Origin: Planctomycetota bacterium
Lineage (GTDB): Bacteria; Planctomycetota; Planctomycetia; Gemmatales; Gemmataceae
Direction: 5' to 3'
Assembly: GCA_016177925.1 (NCBI GenBank)
Contig: JACOUH010000256.1
Coordinates: 1-41,634, forward strand
Length of the DNA: 41,634 nt
Shown here: positions 9,908 through 17,061 of the stretch, in pieces
Numbering within the stretch: the first letter of the stretch is position 1
Layout of the letters: each line of letters starts with the position of its first letter
Notes under the pieces: generated by a model
What the model was told of the DNA's origin: nothing
Database searches by the model: none
Seen by the model: only the letters and a program-made list of their open reading frames with translations
Made by a program: the position numbers and the translations under genes

Positions 9908-10474
9908 TCAGCTCGTGGGCCCTTCCTCATTGATGCCCCCTGTGCAGCCCTTGTGGCAGGTGTCGATGTCGTCGCTCTCGGCGGAGACCTTCTCGACCTT
10001 CGTGCAGATGTATCTCCCGGGGACACGATCGGGACCGATGCCACACCAGAGCTGGCCAGAGGGCTTGAACCCCTTACAGTTCTTTTCCCAGTCCGGACCG
10101 CGCCGGCCGCAGTAGTCGGCGTAGTGGATGCACTGCCACTTCCCCTTGGGGTTCTTGCAGCACGCCAGCCACCAGGCGCCGATGCCCGGTTTGTCCGCGG
10201 CCCTCTTGCTGTTGGGATTTTTCTTGGGGTCGCAGCCGCCTTCGCAGAGGTACCCGTGCAGCCCGCACCAGGCCCAGGTTTCATCGGCGGCGCCGCTGGC
10301 CCCGCCGGAAGCCGTAGCCGGGCCAGGGGCGAAGGGGAGGACGCGAGCGGCCAGCCCGACCCCGGCGAGGGCGAACAGCGCTCGAGTGGCCCGGGACAGG
10401 AAGGACCGCCGGCTCTCGTGCCGGAAGCGGGACGCCAGGAAACGAGCGACCGTCTGATCGAGGTTACGGGCCAT
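9908..10474 (-). CDS. mauA: MauA-like amine dehydrogenase light chain with putative TTQ tryptophans
   Basis: This encodes 188 residues, the usual length of a MauA precursor, from ATG 10474 behind GGAGGA. A twin-arginine signal (SRRSFLS, residues 21-27, then a hydrophobic run) fits Tat export, as for known MauA. The mature part has 12 cysteines, at 70, 77, 81, 105, 106, 115, 122, 133, 144, 157, 173 and 177. Aligned by eye with Paracoccus MauA, WLACCKNP matches the block holding TTQ Trp57 (here W102), QLWCGIG matches the block holding Trp108 (here W143), and HYADYCG keeps the catalytic Asp76 (here D120). The other active-site Asp32 is replaced by His73. It is probably a periplasmic quinone-cofactor subunit; the substrate is unknown. 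It follows the mauD-like gene by 37 bases. Confidence 0.75.
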   Translation of the reverse strand: MARNLDQTVARFLASRFRHESRRSFLSRATRALFALAGVGLAARVLPFAPGPATASGGASGAADETWAWCGLHGYLCEGGCDPKKNPNSKRAADKPGIGAWWLACCKNPKGKWQCIHYADYCGRRGPDWEKNCKGFKPSGQLWCGIGPDRVPGRYICTKVEKVSAESDDIDTCHKGCTGGINEEGPTS

Positions 10475-10511
10475 AGAAGATCCTCCGAGTTGGGAAGGCC
10501 AATGGGACCGT

Positions 10512-11081
10512 TCAACCATTTGCTGCCTGCAAGGCGCCCTCCGCGCCCGCATTGTTCCCCGGGCGAGACGCCTGCCATTGCTCCAGAAGGCTCTCAAGAT
10601 GGCTGGCGTTATTGACGAGGCCGTGGCCGGTGACTACCCCGTCCGGGTCGGTCATGATCGCGTAGGGAACTGTGCGGATGTCAAGCTTTTCGCGGAGACC
10701 GCACGACCGCGTGACCAACAGGGCGCCGTCGGGTTCAAGCGTCCCTTGTCCCGCATCCGTGGCTTTTGCGTCATAGACCATCAGGATGCCGACCTCCGGT
10801 TGCCAGGGGCGGGCAACCACCTTCGCGGCCTCCCGCACGGTTTTGCAGACCGGACAGAAGGTGGAGGCGAAGAGGTAGAGCGTCGCTCGTCGAGTGGGCG
10901 GGCGGGCGCCCCCGAACCGCACGAAGGGAGAGATGTTCTCGCCGACCCGGGGGCCCTGGTTCATTCCGCGAGCCCCCGTCGGCCCGAGCGTGCTGAGAAT
11001 GAACCCAACCTGCCGAATGATCAAGAGCATGCAGCCAGCCAGCAGCACGATGGCCACGGAATTGATCATCGACCAGAGCAT
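10512..11081 (-). CDS. mauD: MauD-like thioredoxin-fold maturation protein
   Basis: This encodes 189 residues. MauD is needed to form the many disulfides of the MauA light chain. The N-terminus is one membrane helix (IVLLAGCMLLIIRQVGFIL) followed by a periplasmic thioredoxin-like domain. The active site is FCPVC (C76, C79), and the cis-proline loop is TVPYAI (P139). The motif GENISPF just before the domain also resembles MauD. The ATG at 11081 overlaps the mauE stop in TGATG, showing tight coupling. The next gene is the MauA-like, cysteine-rich protein, so the gene order E-D-A fits an oxidative folding team for that substrate. A general thioredoxin-like protein is the alternative, but the neighbours favour MauD. 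Confidence 0.8.
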   Translation of the reverse strand: MLWSMINSVAIVLLAGCMLLIIRQVGFILSTLGPTGARGMNQGPRVGENISPFVRFGGARPPTRRATLYLFASTFCPVCKTVREAAKVVARPWQPEVGILMVYDAKATDAGQGTLEPDGALLVTRSCGLREKLDIRTVPYAIMTDPDGVVTGHGLVNNASHLESLLEQWQASRPGNNAGAEGALQAANG

Positions 11082-11608
11082 CACACAACACCTCGCTGCT
11101 TGAGTTGGGCTATCAGCCTGGCGTTCTTGATCGCGTGCGCCACCACACCAGAGCCGATCAGGAGAAAGGCTCCGGTGCTGATCCCGAGCACGAGCGGCGA
11201 TCGCTCGGAGAGGTTGAAGCTGGTGATCGCCAGAGCCATCAGCAGGGCGATCTCTCCAAGCGTCTCTCTGGAGAAGGCGCGCGTCTCCCACCCCCCAAAA
11301 CAATGGCATTCTATCAACAGCTTTTTCCTCAGCACCATGAGCGTAACGCCGAAGAAACATCCCAGGAGCGCCAGGGCGCTGATCCTGGCCCAGGCCGAGT
11401 TGGCGAACAGTCCGAGTGCCGTCAAGAGTTCGAGGGGCGGCAAAGCGAAGCCGACGACGTACGTGAACGCGGGCCTCATATGAGGCAGGTACAGCAAGCC
11501 CTCACGAAAGTGGGAGATGCTGAGGAGCTTCGCGCCCCCCGCCACCAGAAAGACGCAGCCCAGGATGTCCAGCGCGAGCTGCTGAGCAAATAGGAAGAGT
11601 TCGTCCAT
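11081..11608 (-). CDS. mauE: MauE/DoxX-like membrane protein
   Basis: This encodes 175 residues with four or five hydrophobic segments, the layout of MauE and related DoxX-like redox membrane proteins. The hallmark is ECHCFGG (C101 and C103) in the loop after the third helix; this CxCFG signature is shared by MauE family members. MauE works with MauD in maturing the methylamine dehydrogenase light chain, probably passing electrons or disulfides across the membrane. The chosen ATG at 11608 begins the hydrophobic, family-like part; residues further upstream in the open frame are not protein-like. It is the first gene of the leftward cluster and overlaps mauD by one base. Confidence 0.8.
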   Translation of the reverse strand: MDELFLFAQQLALDILGCVFLVAGGAKLLSISHFREGLLYLPHMRPAFTYVVGFALPPLELLTALGLFANSAWARISALALLGCFFGVTLMVLRKKLLIECHCFGGWETRAFSRETLGEIALLMALAITSFNLSERSPLVLGISTGAFLLIGSGVVAHAIKNARLIAQLKQRGVV

Positions 11609-11816
11609 GAGAAACCTGCTGATCGCTGGGCCGGGAGACGAAGAATGGTCCCCGATCGCATTCGGGAGTCGCCCGGGAAAAACAGAGTAATTGTATTGGT
11701 GACTGCCGGGTTTGTCACGAAAAAAAACCAACAAGATCACATTGCCCTAACCATTGATGAGACAAGCAACGTGCCACAGTCGTTACGGGCCGGGGCGAGT
11801 TTCCTTCCTTCCTTGT
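11609..11816 (-). promoter_or_regulatory. AT-richer leader likely holding the mau-like cluster promoter
   Basis: These 208 bases separate the PQQ-type propeller gene from mauE on the same strand and are clearly richer in A+T than the flanking genes, including an eight-base A run near 11719-11726. A short inverted repeat GTGAC/GTCAC with a 10-base spacer lies at 11699-11718 and could be an operator or part of a terminator for the upstream gene. No convincing -35/-10 pair was recognised. Confidence 0.35.
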
Positions 11817-13157
11817 TCACTTCTTCCGCAGGTCAAGGCAGATGATTCGCTCGTCGTCGCGCACGTAGAGCCGGCCCTGCGCCAGCGCCGGCACGGTCCA
11901 GCAGCGGCCGTCGGCAACCTTGCACATCGCCTTCTCGCGGTACTCGTCCGGCGTCGGCTCGACCAGCGCCAGGAGGCCGTTCTCGCCAAGGACGATCAGC
12001 TGGTCGCCGGCGACGAGCAGGGTGCCGCGGTGGAACTTGCCCTCCTTCCACGCCCGCGGCCGGCCCTTGCGAAACGGCAGGCAGGTCAGATAACCCTCAT
12101 CGAAGCCGTAGAGGTGCTCGCCGTGAACGACGCTGCTGGAGAAGTGATTGCGCATCAGGTTGTTCTTGTAGACCTGTCGTGCTTCCAGGGCCCCATCGCG
12201 GTTTTTCACGAGGCGGACCAGCGCGCAGCCCTGGTTGTAGCCGGCGGAGACGAAGATGTAGTCGCCGCGGACCAACGGCGTCGCCGCGTTGGCCTCGTGC
12301 GGCGTCTCGAACGGGAAACGCCACAGTAGACGACCCTTCTGCGGCTCCAGGCCGACCAGTGCCGTGCCCGTCAGGAACACGACCTGCCGCTCTCCCGCCA
12401 CCGTGCTGAGGACCGGCGAACTGTAGCCGGCGGGGTCGTCGAGGGCCTTCCACTGGACGTAGCCCGTGCGCCGGTCCAAAGCGACGACCGACTTCCCCGG
12501 CGCACCCGTGTGGAGCAGCGCCAGGTCGCCGTCTACCAGCGGCGAGCAGGCGAAGCCCCACGTCGGCAGCGGGGCACCGAGGTCGGCGCACAGGTCGCGG
12601 TGCCACACCTTCTTGCCCGTCGCCGCCTCCAAACAGTACAGGTGGCCGCGCGCCCCGAGCGTGAAGACGTGCTTGCCGGCAATGGTCGGCGTAGCGCGGG
12701 GGCCGATGCCGTCGCGGGTGAAGCGTGACGGGTAGGGGAAGCGCCACAGCCGCCGGCCGTTCTCGGCGTCGAGGCAGAGGACCACCTCGTCGTCGTCATC
12801 CTGCACGAGCGTGAAGAGGCGGCCGTCGGCAATCGCCAGCGACGAGAAACCCTCCCCGCCCCTGGCGGTCCAGAGAACCGGAGGACCACCCTCCGGCCAG
12901 TCGGTCATCAGCCCGTCGCCCGGCGCGACGGCGTCGCGGTGCAGACCACGCCACTGCGGCCAGTCCTTCGACGCCGGACCGCCGTCCGACAACTTCAGGT
13001 TTGCCTTTTCCAGGTCGCCCATCTCCGAATCGTCCTGTTCCTGACGATCAGAGTTGACCCAGAACTCGTAGCCCGCCAGTACGAGGAATGCGCCCATCAG
13101 CAGGAGGGGCATCAGCGGCGCCCGGCCCGGCCGCTGTTTCCGTGTGCGAAAGACCAT
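11817..13157 (-). CDS. Membrane-anchored PQQ-type beta-propeller protein
   Basis: This encodes 446 residues with ATG 13157 behind AGGAGG. A short basic N-terminus precedes one membrane helix (PLLLMGAFLVLAGYEF), and then a propeller that begins with the planctomycete signature DWPQWRG. Blade motifs recur: LYCLEAATGKKVW, VVALDRRTGYVQW, LVGLEPQKGRLLW and IICLDL at the end. This is the PQQ-like repeat family (PF13360 type), common and often multicopy in planctomycetes. Many such proteins have no demonstrated cofactor or activity. It is on the same strand as the mau-like cluster but 208 bases ahead of it, so probably a separate unit. It is divergent from the prpB-like gene. Confidence 0.8.
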   Translation of the reverse strand: MVFRTRKQRPGRAPLMPLLLMGAFLVLAGYEFWVNSDRQEQDDSEMGDLEKANLKLSDGGPASKDWPQWRGLHRDAVAPGDGLMTDWPEGGPPVLWTARGGEGFSSLAIADGRLFTLVQDDDDEVVLCLDAENGRRLWRFPYPSRFTRDGIGPRATPTIAGKHVFTLGARGHLYCLEAATGKKVWHRDLCADLGAPLPTWGFACSPLVDGDLALLHTGAPGKSVVALDRRTGYVQWKALDDPAGYSSPVLSTVAGERQVVFLTGTALVGLEPQKGRLLWRFPFETPHEANAATPLVRGDYIFVSAGYNQGCALVRLVKNRDGALEARQVYKNNLMRNHFSSSVVHGEHLYGFDEGYLTCLPFRKGRPRAWKEGKFHRGTLLVAGDQLIVLGENGLLALVEPTPDEYREKAMCKVADGRCWTVPALAQGRLYVRDDERIICLDLRKK

Positions 13158-13173
13158 AGAACATCCTCCTGAA

Positions 13174-13227
13174 GTGGGGCAGGCTTCCAGCCTGCCATTG
13201 CCGCGGCAGGCTGGAAGCCTGCCCCAC
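13174..13227. repeat. 23-bp stem palindrome between two divergent starts
   Basis: The arms 13174-13196 and 13205-13227 are perfect complements (GTGGGGCAGGCTTCCAGCC is the outer part) with an 8-base loop. Each arm also contains an internal GGCAGGCT/AGCCTGCC type symmetry. It fills over half of the 92 bases between the starts of the propeller gene (-) and the prpB-like gene (+), so it cannot be a terminator for either. Confidence 0.85.
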
Positions 13228-13249
13228 GCGCGCGAGGGCCATCCCGATC

Positions 13250-14125
13250 ATGGAACAGCAACCACGCCCCTCGCCCGGACGACGGCTGCGCGAAGCCTGG
13301 ACTGCCGGCGCCCTCCAGGTGCCCGGCGTCTTCAATCCCCTCGTCGCCCGCCTCGCCGAGCGCAGTGGATTTCAGGCAGTATATCTGTCCGGCGCCGCCC
13401 TGTCGGCGTCGGCTGGCGTCCCCGACGTCGGCCTGCTGACGCTTACTGAGTTCGCTGACGCCGCCCGGGCGATCACCCGCGCCACGACGCTGCCGCTGCT
13501 CTGTGATGCCGACACGGGCTTCGGCGAGGCGCTCAACACCGAGCGGACCGTCCAGCTCTTCGAGGAAGCCCGCGCTGCCGGCCTGCACCTCGAGGACCAG
13601 CAGTTGCCCAAGCGCTGCGGCCACCTCACAGGCAAGCAACTCGTCGAGCCGGCGGTGATGGCAGCCAAGATCCGCGCGGCCGTCGCGGCTCGCAGCGACC
13701 CGTCGTTCGTCCTGATCGCCCGCACCGATGCGCGGAGCGTCAACGGCTTCGACGACGCGGTGCGTCGCGCGAAGCTCTACCTCGATGCCGGCGCCGACGC
13801 CATCTTTCCCGAGGCGCTGGAGACCGAGGAGGAGTTCGCCACCTTCGTCCGGAAGGTGCAAGCTCCGCTGCTGGCAAACATGACCGAATTTGGCCGCAGC
13901 CCTAACCTGGACTTTTCAACGCTAGCCTCGATGGGATACCGTATCGTGTTGTATCCTGTCACCGCCCTGCGCGTTGCCCTGCGCGCCGCCCAGGAGACGC
14001 TGGACACGATCCGTCAGCAGGGCCACCAGCGCGACTGCCTGTCGCGCATGCTGCCCAGGAGCGAGCTGTACGACCTGCTCGGCTACCGCGACTACGAACA
14101 GCGCGACCAGGCGTACTTCCAGTGA
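13250..14125 (+). CDS. prpB: Methylisocitrate lyase / PEP mutase family enzyme
   Basis: This encodes 291 residues of the isocitrate lyase/PEP mutase superfamily. PrpB splits 2-methylisocitrate into pyruvate and succinate in the methylcitrate cycle of propionate use. Visible landmarks are YLSGAALSAS, the metal-binding CDADTGFG (D86, D88), LEDQ, and the catalytic loop KRCGH (K121-H125), then IARTDAR. The presence of Cys in KRCGH fits a lyase rather than PEP mutase. It is followed 21 bases later by a citrate/2-methylcitrate synthase, so the pair looks like prpBC. No prpD (dehydratase) gene is beside it. The ATG at 13250 has a modest GAGGG upstream. A PEP-mutase-like carboxy-lyase with another substrate is possible. 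Confidence 0.85.
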   Translation: MEQQPRPSPGRRLREAWTAGALQVPGVFNPLVARLAERSGFQAVYLSGAALSASAGVPDVGLLTLTEFADAARAITRATTLPLLCDADTGFGEALNTERTVQLFEEARAAGLHLEDQQLPKRCGHLTGKQLVEPAVMAAKIRAAVAARSDPSFVLIARTDARSVNGFDDAVRRAKLYLDAGADAIFPEALETEEEFATFVRKVQAPLLANMTEFGRSPNLDFSTLASMGYRIVLYPVTALRVALRAAQETLDTIRQQGHQRDCLSRMLPRSELYDLLGYRDYEQRDQAYFQ

Positions 14126-14146
14126 GCGTCGCCCCCGAGGAGTGCC

Positions 14147-15310
14147 ATGAGCAGCCCCGAAATCTACTCCCCCGGGCTCGAAGGCGTTCTCGCCGGCGAG
14201 ACGGCCATCTCCACCGTGTCCGACGGGTTGAGCTATCGCGGCTATTCCGTCGGCGACCTGGCGGAGAAGTGCTCCTTCGACGAGGTCGCCTATCTGCTGC
14301 TGCACAACGAGCTGCCGACACCGCGTCAACTCGCCGAGTTCCAGGCCCGCGTCGCGGCGGGCCGCCGACTGCCCGACCCGTTGCACAGTCTCTTCAAGTC
14401 GCTGCCGCGCTGGACGTCGTCGATGGACGCCCTGCGCACCGCCGTCAGCATCCTCGCTCACTTCGATCAGGACACGAGCGATAACTCGCACGACGCCAAC
14501 CTGCGCAAGGCCGAGCGGCTGCTCGCCCAGGTCCCGCTCGCGGTCGCCGACCACTACCGCATCAGCAAGGGACTGCAAACGGTGCCGGCCCGCAAGGACC
14601 TGTCCCACGCGGCGAACTTCCTCTACATGCTCAACGGCAGCGAGCCCAACCCCGCGGCGGTGCGGGCCCTCGACGTCTCGCTGATCCTCTATGCCGAGCA
14701 CGAGTTCAACGCTTCGGCGTTCACCGCCCGCGTCGTCTGCTCGACCGAGTCCGACCTGCACTCGAGCATCGTCGCCGCGATCGGGGCGCTAAAGGGCCGG
14801 CTGCACGGCGGGGCGAACGAGGAGGTGATGGAACTGCTGCAGAAGGCGGGCGGCCCGGAAGGGGCGGAGAAGTGGGTGCGCGAGGCCCTGGCCCGCAAGG
14901 AACGCATCATGGGCTTCGGTCATCGTGTCTACAAGGCGGGCGACGAGCGGGCTCGCATCCTCAAGGTCCACGCGCGCAAGGCCGCCGAGGCCGCGGGCAA
15001 CCTGCGCTGGGAAGAGACCGCCGACATCATCGAGCGCGTCGTCCTGGCCGAGAAGGGCCTCCATCCGAACCTCGACTGGCCGGCGGGGCGGCTGTATCAC
15101 TGCCTGAACCTGGAAATCCCGCTCTACACGCCGATTTTCGTCATGTCGCGCGTCGCCGGCTGGAGCGCGCACGTCATCGAGCAGCTGGGACACAACCGGC
15201 TGATCCGCCCGCGCGCCCGCTACACCGGGCCGGCGCGGCGCAGCGTCAAGCCGCTCGCCGAATTGGGATGGGGGTCAAGACTCGGCCGGCGCCTGCCGAT
15301 ATTCGGGTAG
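14147..15310 (+). CDS. prpC: Citrate synthase / 2-methylcitrate synthase
   Basis: This encodes 387 residues of the short bacterial citrate synthase type. These enzymes condense an acyl-CoA with oxaloacetate. The N-terminus GLEGVLAGETAIS and SYRGYSVGDLAE is typical. The catalytic residues are present: LHGGANE (H220), GFGHRVYK (H259) and PNLDWPAG (D310), plus oxaloacetate-binding AEHEFNAS (H185). The ATG at 14147 follows GAGGAG. Being directly behind prpB suggests a 2-methylcitrate role, but sequence alone does not separate acetyl-CoA from propionyl-CoA use in this group, and it may serve as the general citrate synthase. The last 30 residues (GPARRSVKPLAEL onward) match family ends. Confidence 0.9.
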   Translation: MSSPEIYSPGLEGVLAGETAISTVSDGLSYRGYSVGDLAEKCSFDEVAYLLLHNELPTPRQLAEFQARVAAGRRLPDPLHSLFKSLPRWTSSMDALRTAVSILAHFDQDTSDNSHDANLRKAERLLAQVPLAVADHYRISKGLQTVPARKDLSHAANFLYMLNGSEPNPAAVRALDVSLILYAEHEFNASAFTARVVCSTESDLHSSIVAAIGALKGRLHGGANEEVMELLQKAGGPEGAEKWVREALARKERIMGFGHRVYKAGDERARILKVHARKAAEAAGNLRWEETADIIERVVLAEKGLHPNLDWPAGRLYHCLNLEIPLYTPIFVMSRVAGWSAHVIEQLGHNRLIRPRARYTGPARRSVKPLAELGWGSRLGRRLPIFG

Positions 15311-15334
15311 GTGTTCTCGAACAAGGAGGTCGAT

Positions 15335-15586
15335 ATGTCCCAGCGTTCGTCTGCGGGTGCCAAGCGTTCCGCCGCACACATCGAGCCCCGCCTCGATGCC
15401 GAGGAGGTGCTGGAAGCTCTGCGGGCGCTCATCCCGCAGGTGTACAGCCCGGTGGTGCAGGAGTGCCTGCGGGCCGCCCGCTGCGAGATCGCTTACCTCA
15501 CCTCGACGGAGGGCGAATTCAAGGAAGAGGACGAGGAAGACCGGGAAAACAGGGCAGACGAAGCGGCCGAGAAGCACGCAGCGTGA
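15335..15586 (+). CDS. Small acidic protein downstream of the citrate synthase
   Basis: This encodes 83 residues. The ATG at 15335 has a strong AGGAGG six bases upstream; the frame is open earlier but without a better start. The middle (EEVLEALRALIPQVYSPVVQ and RCEIAYLTS) looks like two helices, and the end is a charged, Glu-rich tail. No family was recognised. It lies 24 bases after the synthase stop and is probably co-transcribed with prpBC. It is likely a real gene, given the ribosome site; the function is unknown. Confidence 0.65.
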   Translation: MSQRSSAGAKRSAAHIEPRLDAEEVLEALRALIPQVYSPVVQECLRAARCEIAYLTSTEGEFKEEDEEDRENRADEAAEKHAA

Positions 15587-15594
15587 GCCACCTG

Positions 15595-15668
15595 GAAATC
15601 CGAAATCTCAAATCCGAAATCCGAAACGAAGAGGGGTTCTTCGTTTCGGATTTCGGATTTCGGATTTC
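15595..15668. repeat. Imperfect palindrome built of ATCCGAA units
   Basis: The left arm (15595-15630) carries repeats of the unit AAATCCGA and the right arm (15640-15668) the complementary TTTCGGAT units. The pairing is imperfect and the loop is about 9 bases. It sits between the stop of the 83-residue gene (+) and the stop of the 50-residue gene (-), so a two-way transcript end is plausible. Read in either direction it yields RISDFGFRI-like peptides, which are not real protein. Confidence 0.75.
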
Positions 15669-15819
15669 AGTCGACTTCGGTGGCGATAACCCACAGCATG
15701 TAGGCGACACGTTCGCGAAGTTTGCGCTCCCGCTGCAGCCGGGCGCTGCGGTAAGCGTTCCAGGCGCAGTACAGGATCGAGACGGTCAGGGTCGGCAAAC
15801 TGGTGAAGAGCAGTTGCAT
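15667..15819 (-). CDS. 50-residue membrane protein
   Basis: This short gene starts at ATG 15819, directly behind a strong ribosome site (GGAGGAAGG, seven bases away). The protein begins MQLLFTSLPTLTVSILYCAW, one membrane helix, followed by a basic tail (RSARLQRERKLRERVAY) and a second short hydrophobic stretch (MLWVIATEVD). The positive-inside rule places the tail in the cytoplasm. No family was recognised. The strong ribosome site and clean membrane pattern support a real gene. Its stop lies inside the ATCCGAA palindrome. Confidence 0.6.
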   Translation of the reverse strand: MQLLFTSLPTLTVSILYCAWNAYRSARLQRERKLRERVAYMLWVIATEVD

Positions 15820-16098
15820 GAGTTGCCTTCCTCCAGGAACCGGGGACGTTGGCGCTGGCGAATGCCTGCGCAAGAAGCCCCACTTGTGTCGGCGACTGGT
15901 GGCAGTTTTGGCGTGGAGGAGATGGGACGAGACGGGAAAACTTCTCCCTGCCGCAGCAATCATAGTATAAACCGGCGTGGATGTCAAAATCCACGCGGGA
16001 CACAAAAGCAAGGCTCCGAAACGAGCAAGGCGGGCGGCGGAAGAAGGTCTTCCGCCGCCCGCCTTGCTCGTTTGGTCGTGTGGTCGTCCGATCACCGC
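15820..16098. other. 279-base gap with two hairpins
   Basis: The gap lies between the 50-residue gene and the Bax inhibitor-1 gene, both on the minus strand. It holds a small stem (GCGTGGAT, loop GTCAAA, ATCCACGC; 15975-15996) and the long 25-base stem at 16019-16073. A relatively A+T-rich stretch (15956-15972, CATAGTATAAACC) could be part of the promoter of the small gene, but this is weak. Confidence 0.5.
16019..16073. repeat. 25-bp stem perfect hairpin after the Bax inhibitor gene
   Basis: The arms 16019-16043 and 16049-16073 are perfect complements with a 5-base loop (AAGGT). The arm core is GAGCAAGGCGGGCGGCGG. It lies 26 bases past the stop of the gene at 16099-16836 and, read on the minus strand, ends in AAACGAG/CTCGTTT with only a short T-run, so it might act as a terminator. 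Confidence 0.85.
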
Positions 16099-16836
16099 TC
16101 AGTCGCGGCTGGACGACAGCTGCATGAGCAGCTGCACGATGTACCAGAAGAGCGTCGCGATGGCGGCAAACAGCTCCAGCGCCGCCGCGACGTGCATGTC
16201 GGTCGGATAGTGGTGCAGGACGTTGGACGTCTCGTAGAGAATCCAGCCCGACATCAGGCCGATCATGGCCAGGACGAAGAACAGACCCAGAGAGAAGCCA
16301 AAGAGGATTCCGCAGATGATGAACCCCAGCGCCACCCAGGTGCAGACACTCAGGATCGGCCCCATGAAGGAGAAGTCCTTCTTGGTGACGAAGACGACGG
16401 TGGTCAGTCCGCCGGCGACGGCCAGGGTGAGTATGGCCGCGTTGCCGAGGATGTTCACCCCTTGAACCCGTTCCTGCCAGTTTGCGATGATCAGCAGCGG
16501 CAGGAAGATGAGGCACTCGGCGACGATGTACAGGCCCAAGCCAAGGTACTGGCTGCTGACGGAAGTCTGGTTGCGAGCCCAGTAGCGGGCAATCCAGCCG
16601 ACGCCGATGAAGGCACCCAGGACCAGCAGCCAGGACATTCCCCCGAGCATGCTGCGGAGGATGTTGAGCTTGGCCTCGTCGCTCAGCATGGTGAGCAGGA
16701 AGGTTTCGATGGCGGTGAACGCGACGATGGCGCCCGCGAGGTGGGCGTAGGTCCGGCGGATGAAGCCCGCTCGTTCGGCGGCCATCGATTCCGCTGAGTA
16801 CCCATACTCCAGAGGATAGTCCTGTCCGAAACTCAT
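16099..16836 (-). CDS. Bax inhibitor-1 / YccA family membrane protein
   Basis: This encodes 245 residues with seven hydrophobic segments, typical of the BI-1/YccA/YetJ family of calcium-leak or stress-related membrane proteins. Typical pieces are [17 protein letters not shown] at helix 1, [16 protein letters not shown] in the middle, and [17 protein letters not shown] near the end, the last being a conserved family block with Asp and His. The ATG at 16836 follows AGGAG at seven bases. In bacteria it probably works in ion homeostasis or membrane protein quality control; the exact role is not settled. It stands alone between two large palindromes. Confidence 0.9.
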   Translation of the reverse strand: MSFGQDYPLEYGYSAESMAAERAGFIRRTYAHLAGAIVAFTAIETFLLTMLSDEAKLNILRSMLGGMSWLLVLGAFIGVGWIARYWARNQTSVSSQYLGLGLYIVAECLIFLPLLIIANWQERVQGVNILGNAAILTLAVAGGLTTVVFVTKKDFSFMGPILSVCTWVALGFIICGILFGFSLGLFFVLAMIGLMSGWILYETSNVLHHYPTDMHVAAALELFAAIATLFWYIVQLLMQLSSSRD

Positions 16837-16980
16837 GGCAGACTCCTGAGCAAGGAGAAGCCGTACGCGGGCACCCCGGGACCATCCCGTACAGACCGCG
16901 CCACTCGAACCATTTCATTTTATGTTCTAACCGGCCGCGCAGCAAGATAAAGCGGCGACGGCGCTGCTCTTCCTCTTGAT

Positions 16981-17048
16981 TTGGCGAGCGGGGGGTGTGC
17001 ACCCCCCGGTGAAGTCTTACCGGGGGGTTCACACCCCCCGCTCGCCAA
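16981..17048. repeat. 30-bp stem palindrome, family B copy 1
   Basis: The arms 16981-17010 and 17019-17048 pair with one mismatch around an 8-base loop. The arm core is GGCGAGCGGGGGGTGTG. The same arm occurs at 38438-38501 with a different loop. It lies 14 bases past the stop of the coiled-coil gene (-) at 17062 and upstream of the Bax inhibitor gene. Confidence 0.9.
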
Positions 17049-17061
17049 CATCGTCAGGGTC

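Noticed and set aside
9908-10474. A generic cysteine-rich secreted protein instead of MauA
   Set aside because: The order of WLACCKNP, YADYCG and LWCGIG, the Tat signal and the adjacent mauD and mauE genes fit MauA better, although alignment was by eye.
15608-17032. A 474-residue minus-strand frame across the Bax inhibitor gene
   Set aside because: It overlaps two palindromes and reads through them; the real gene there is in another frame with a good start.
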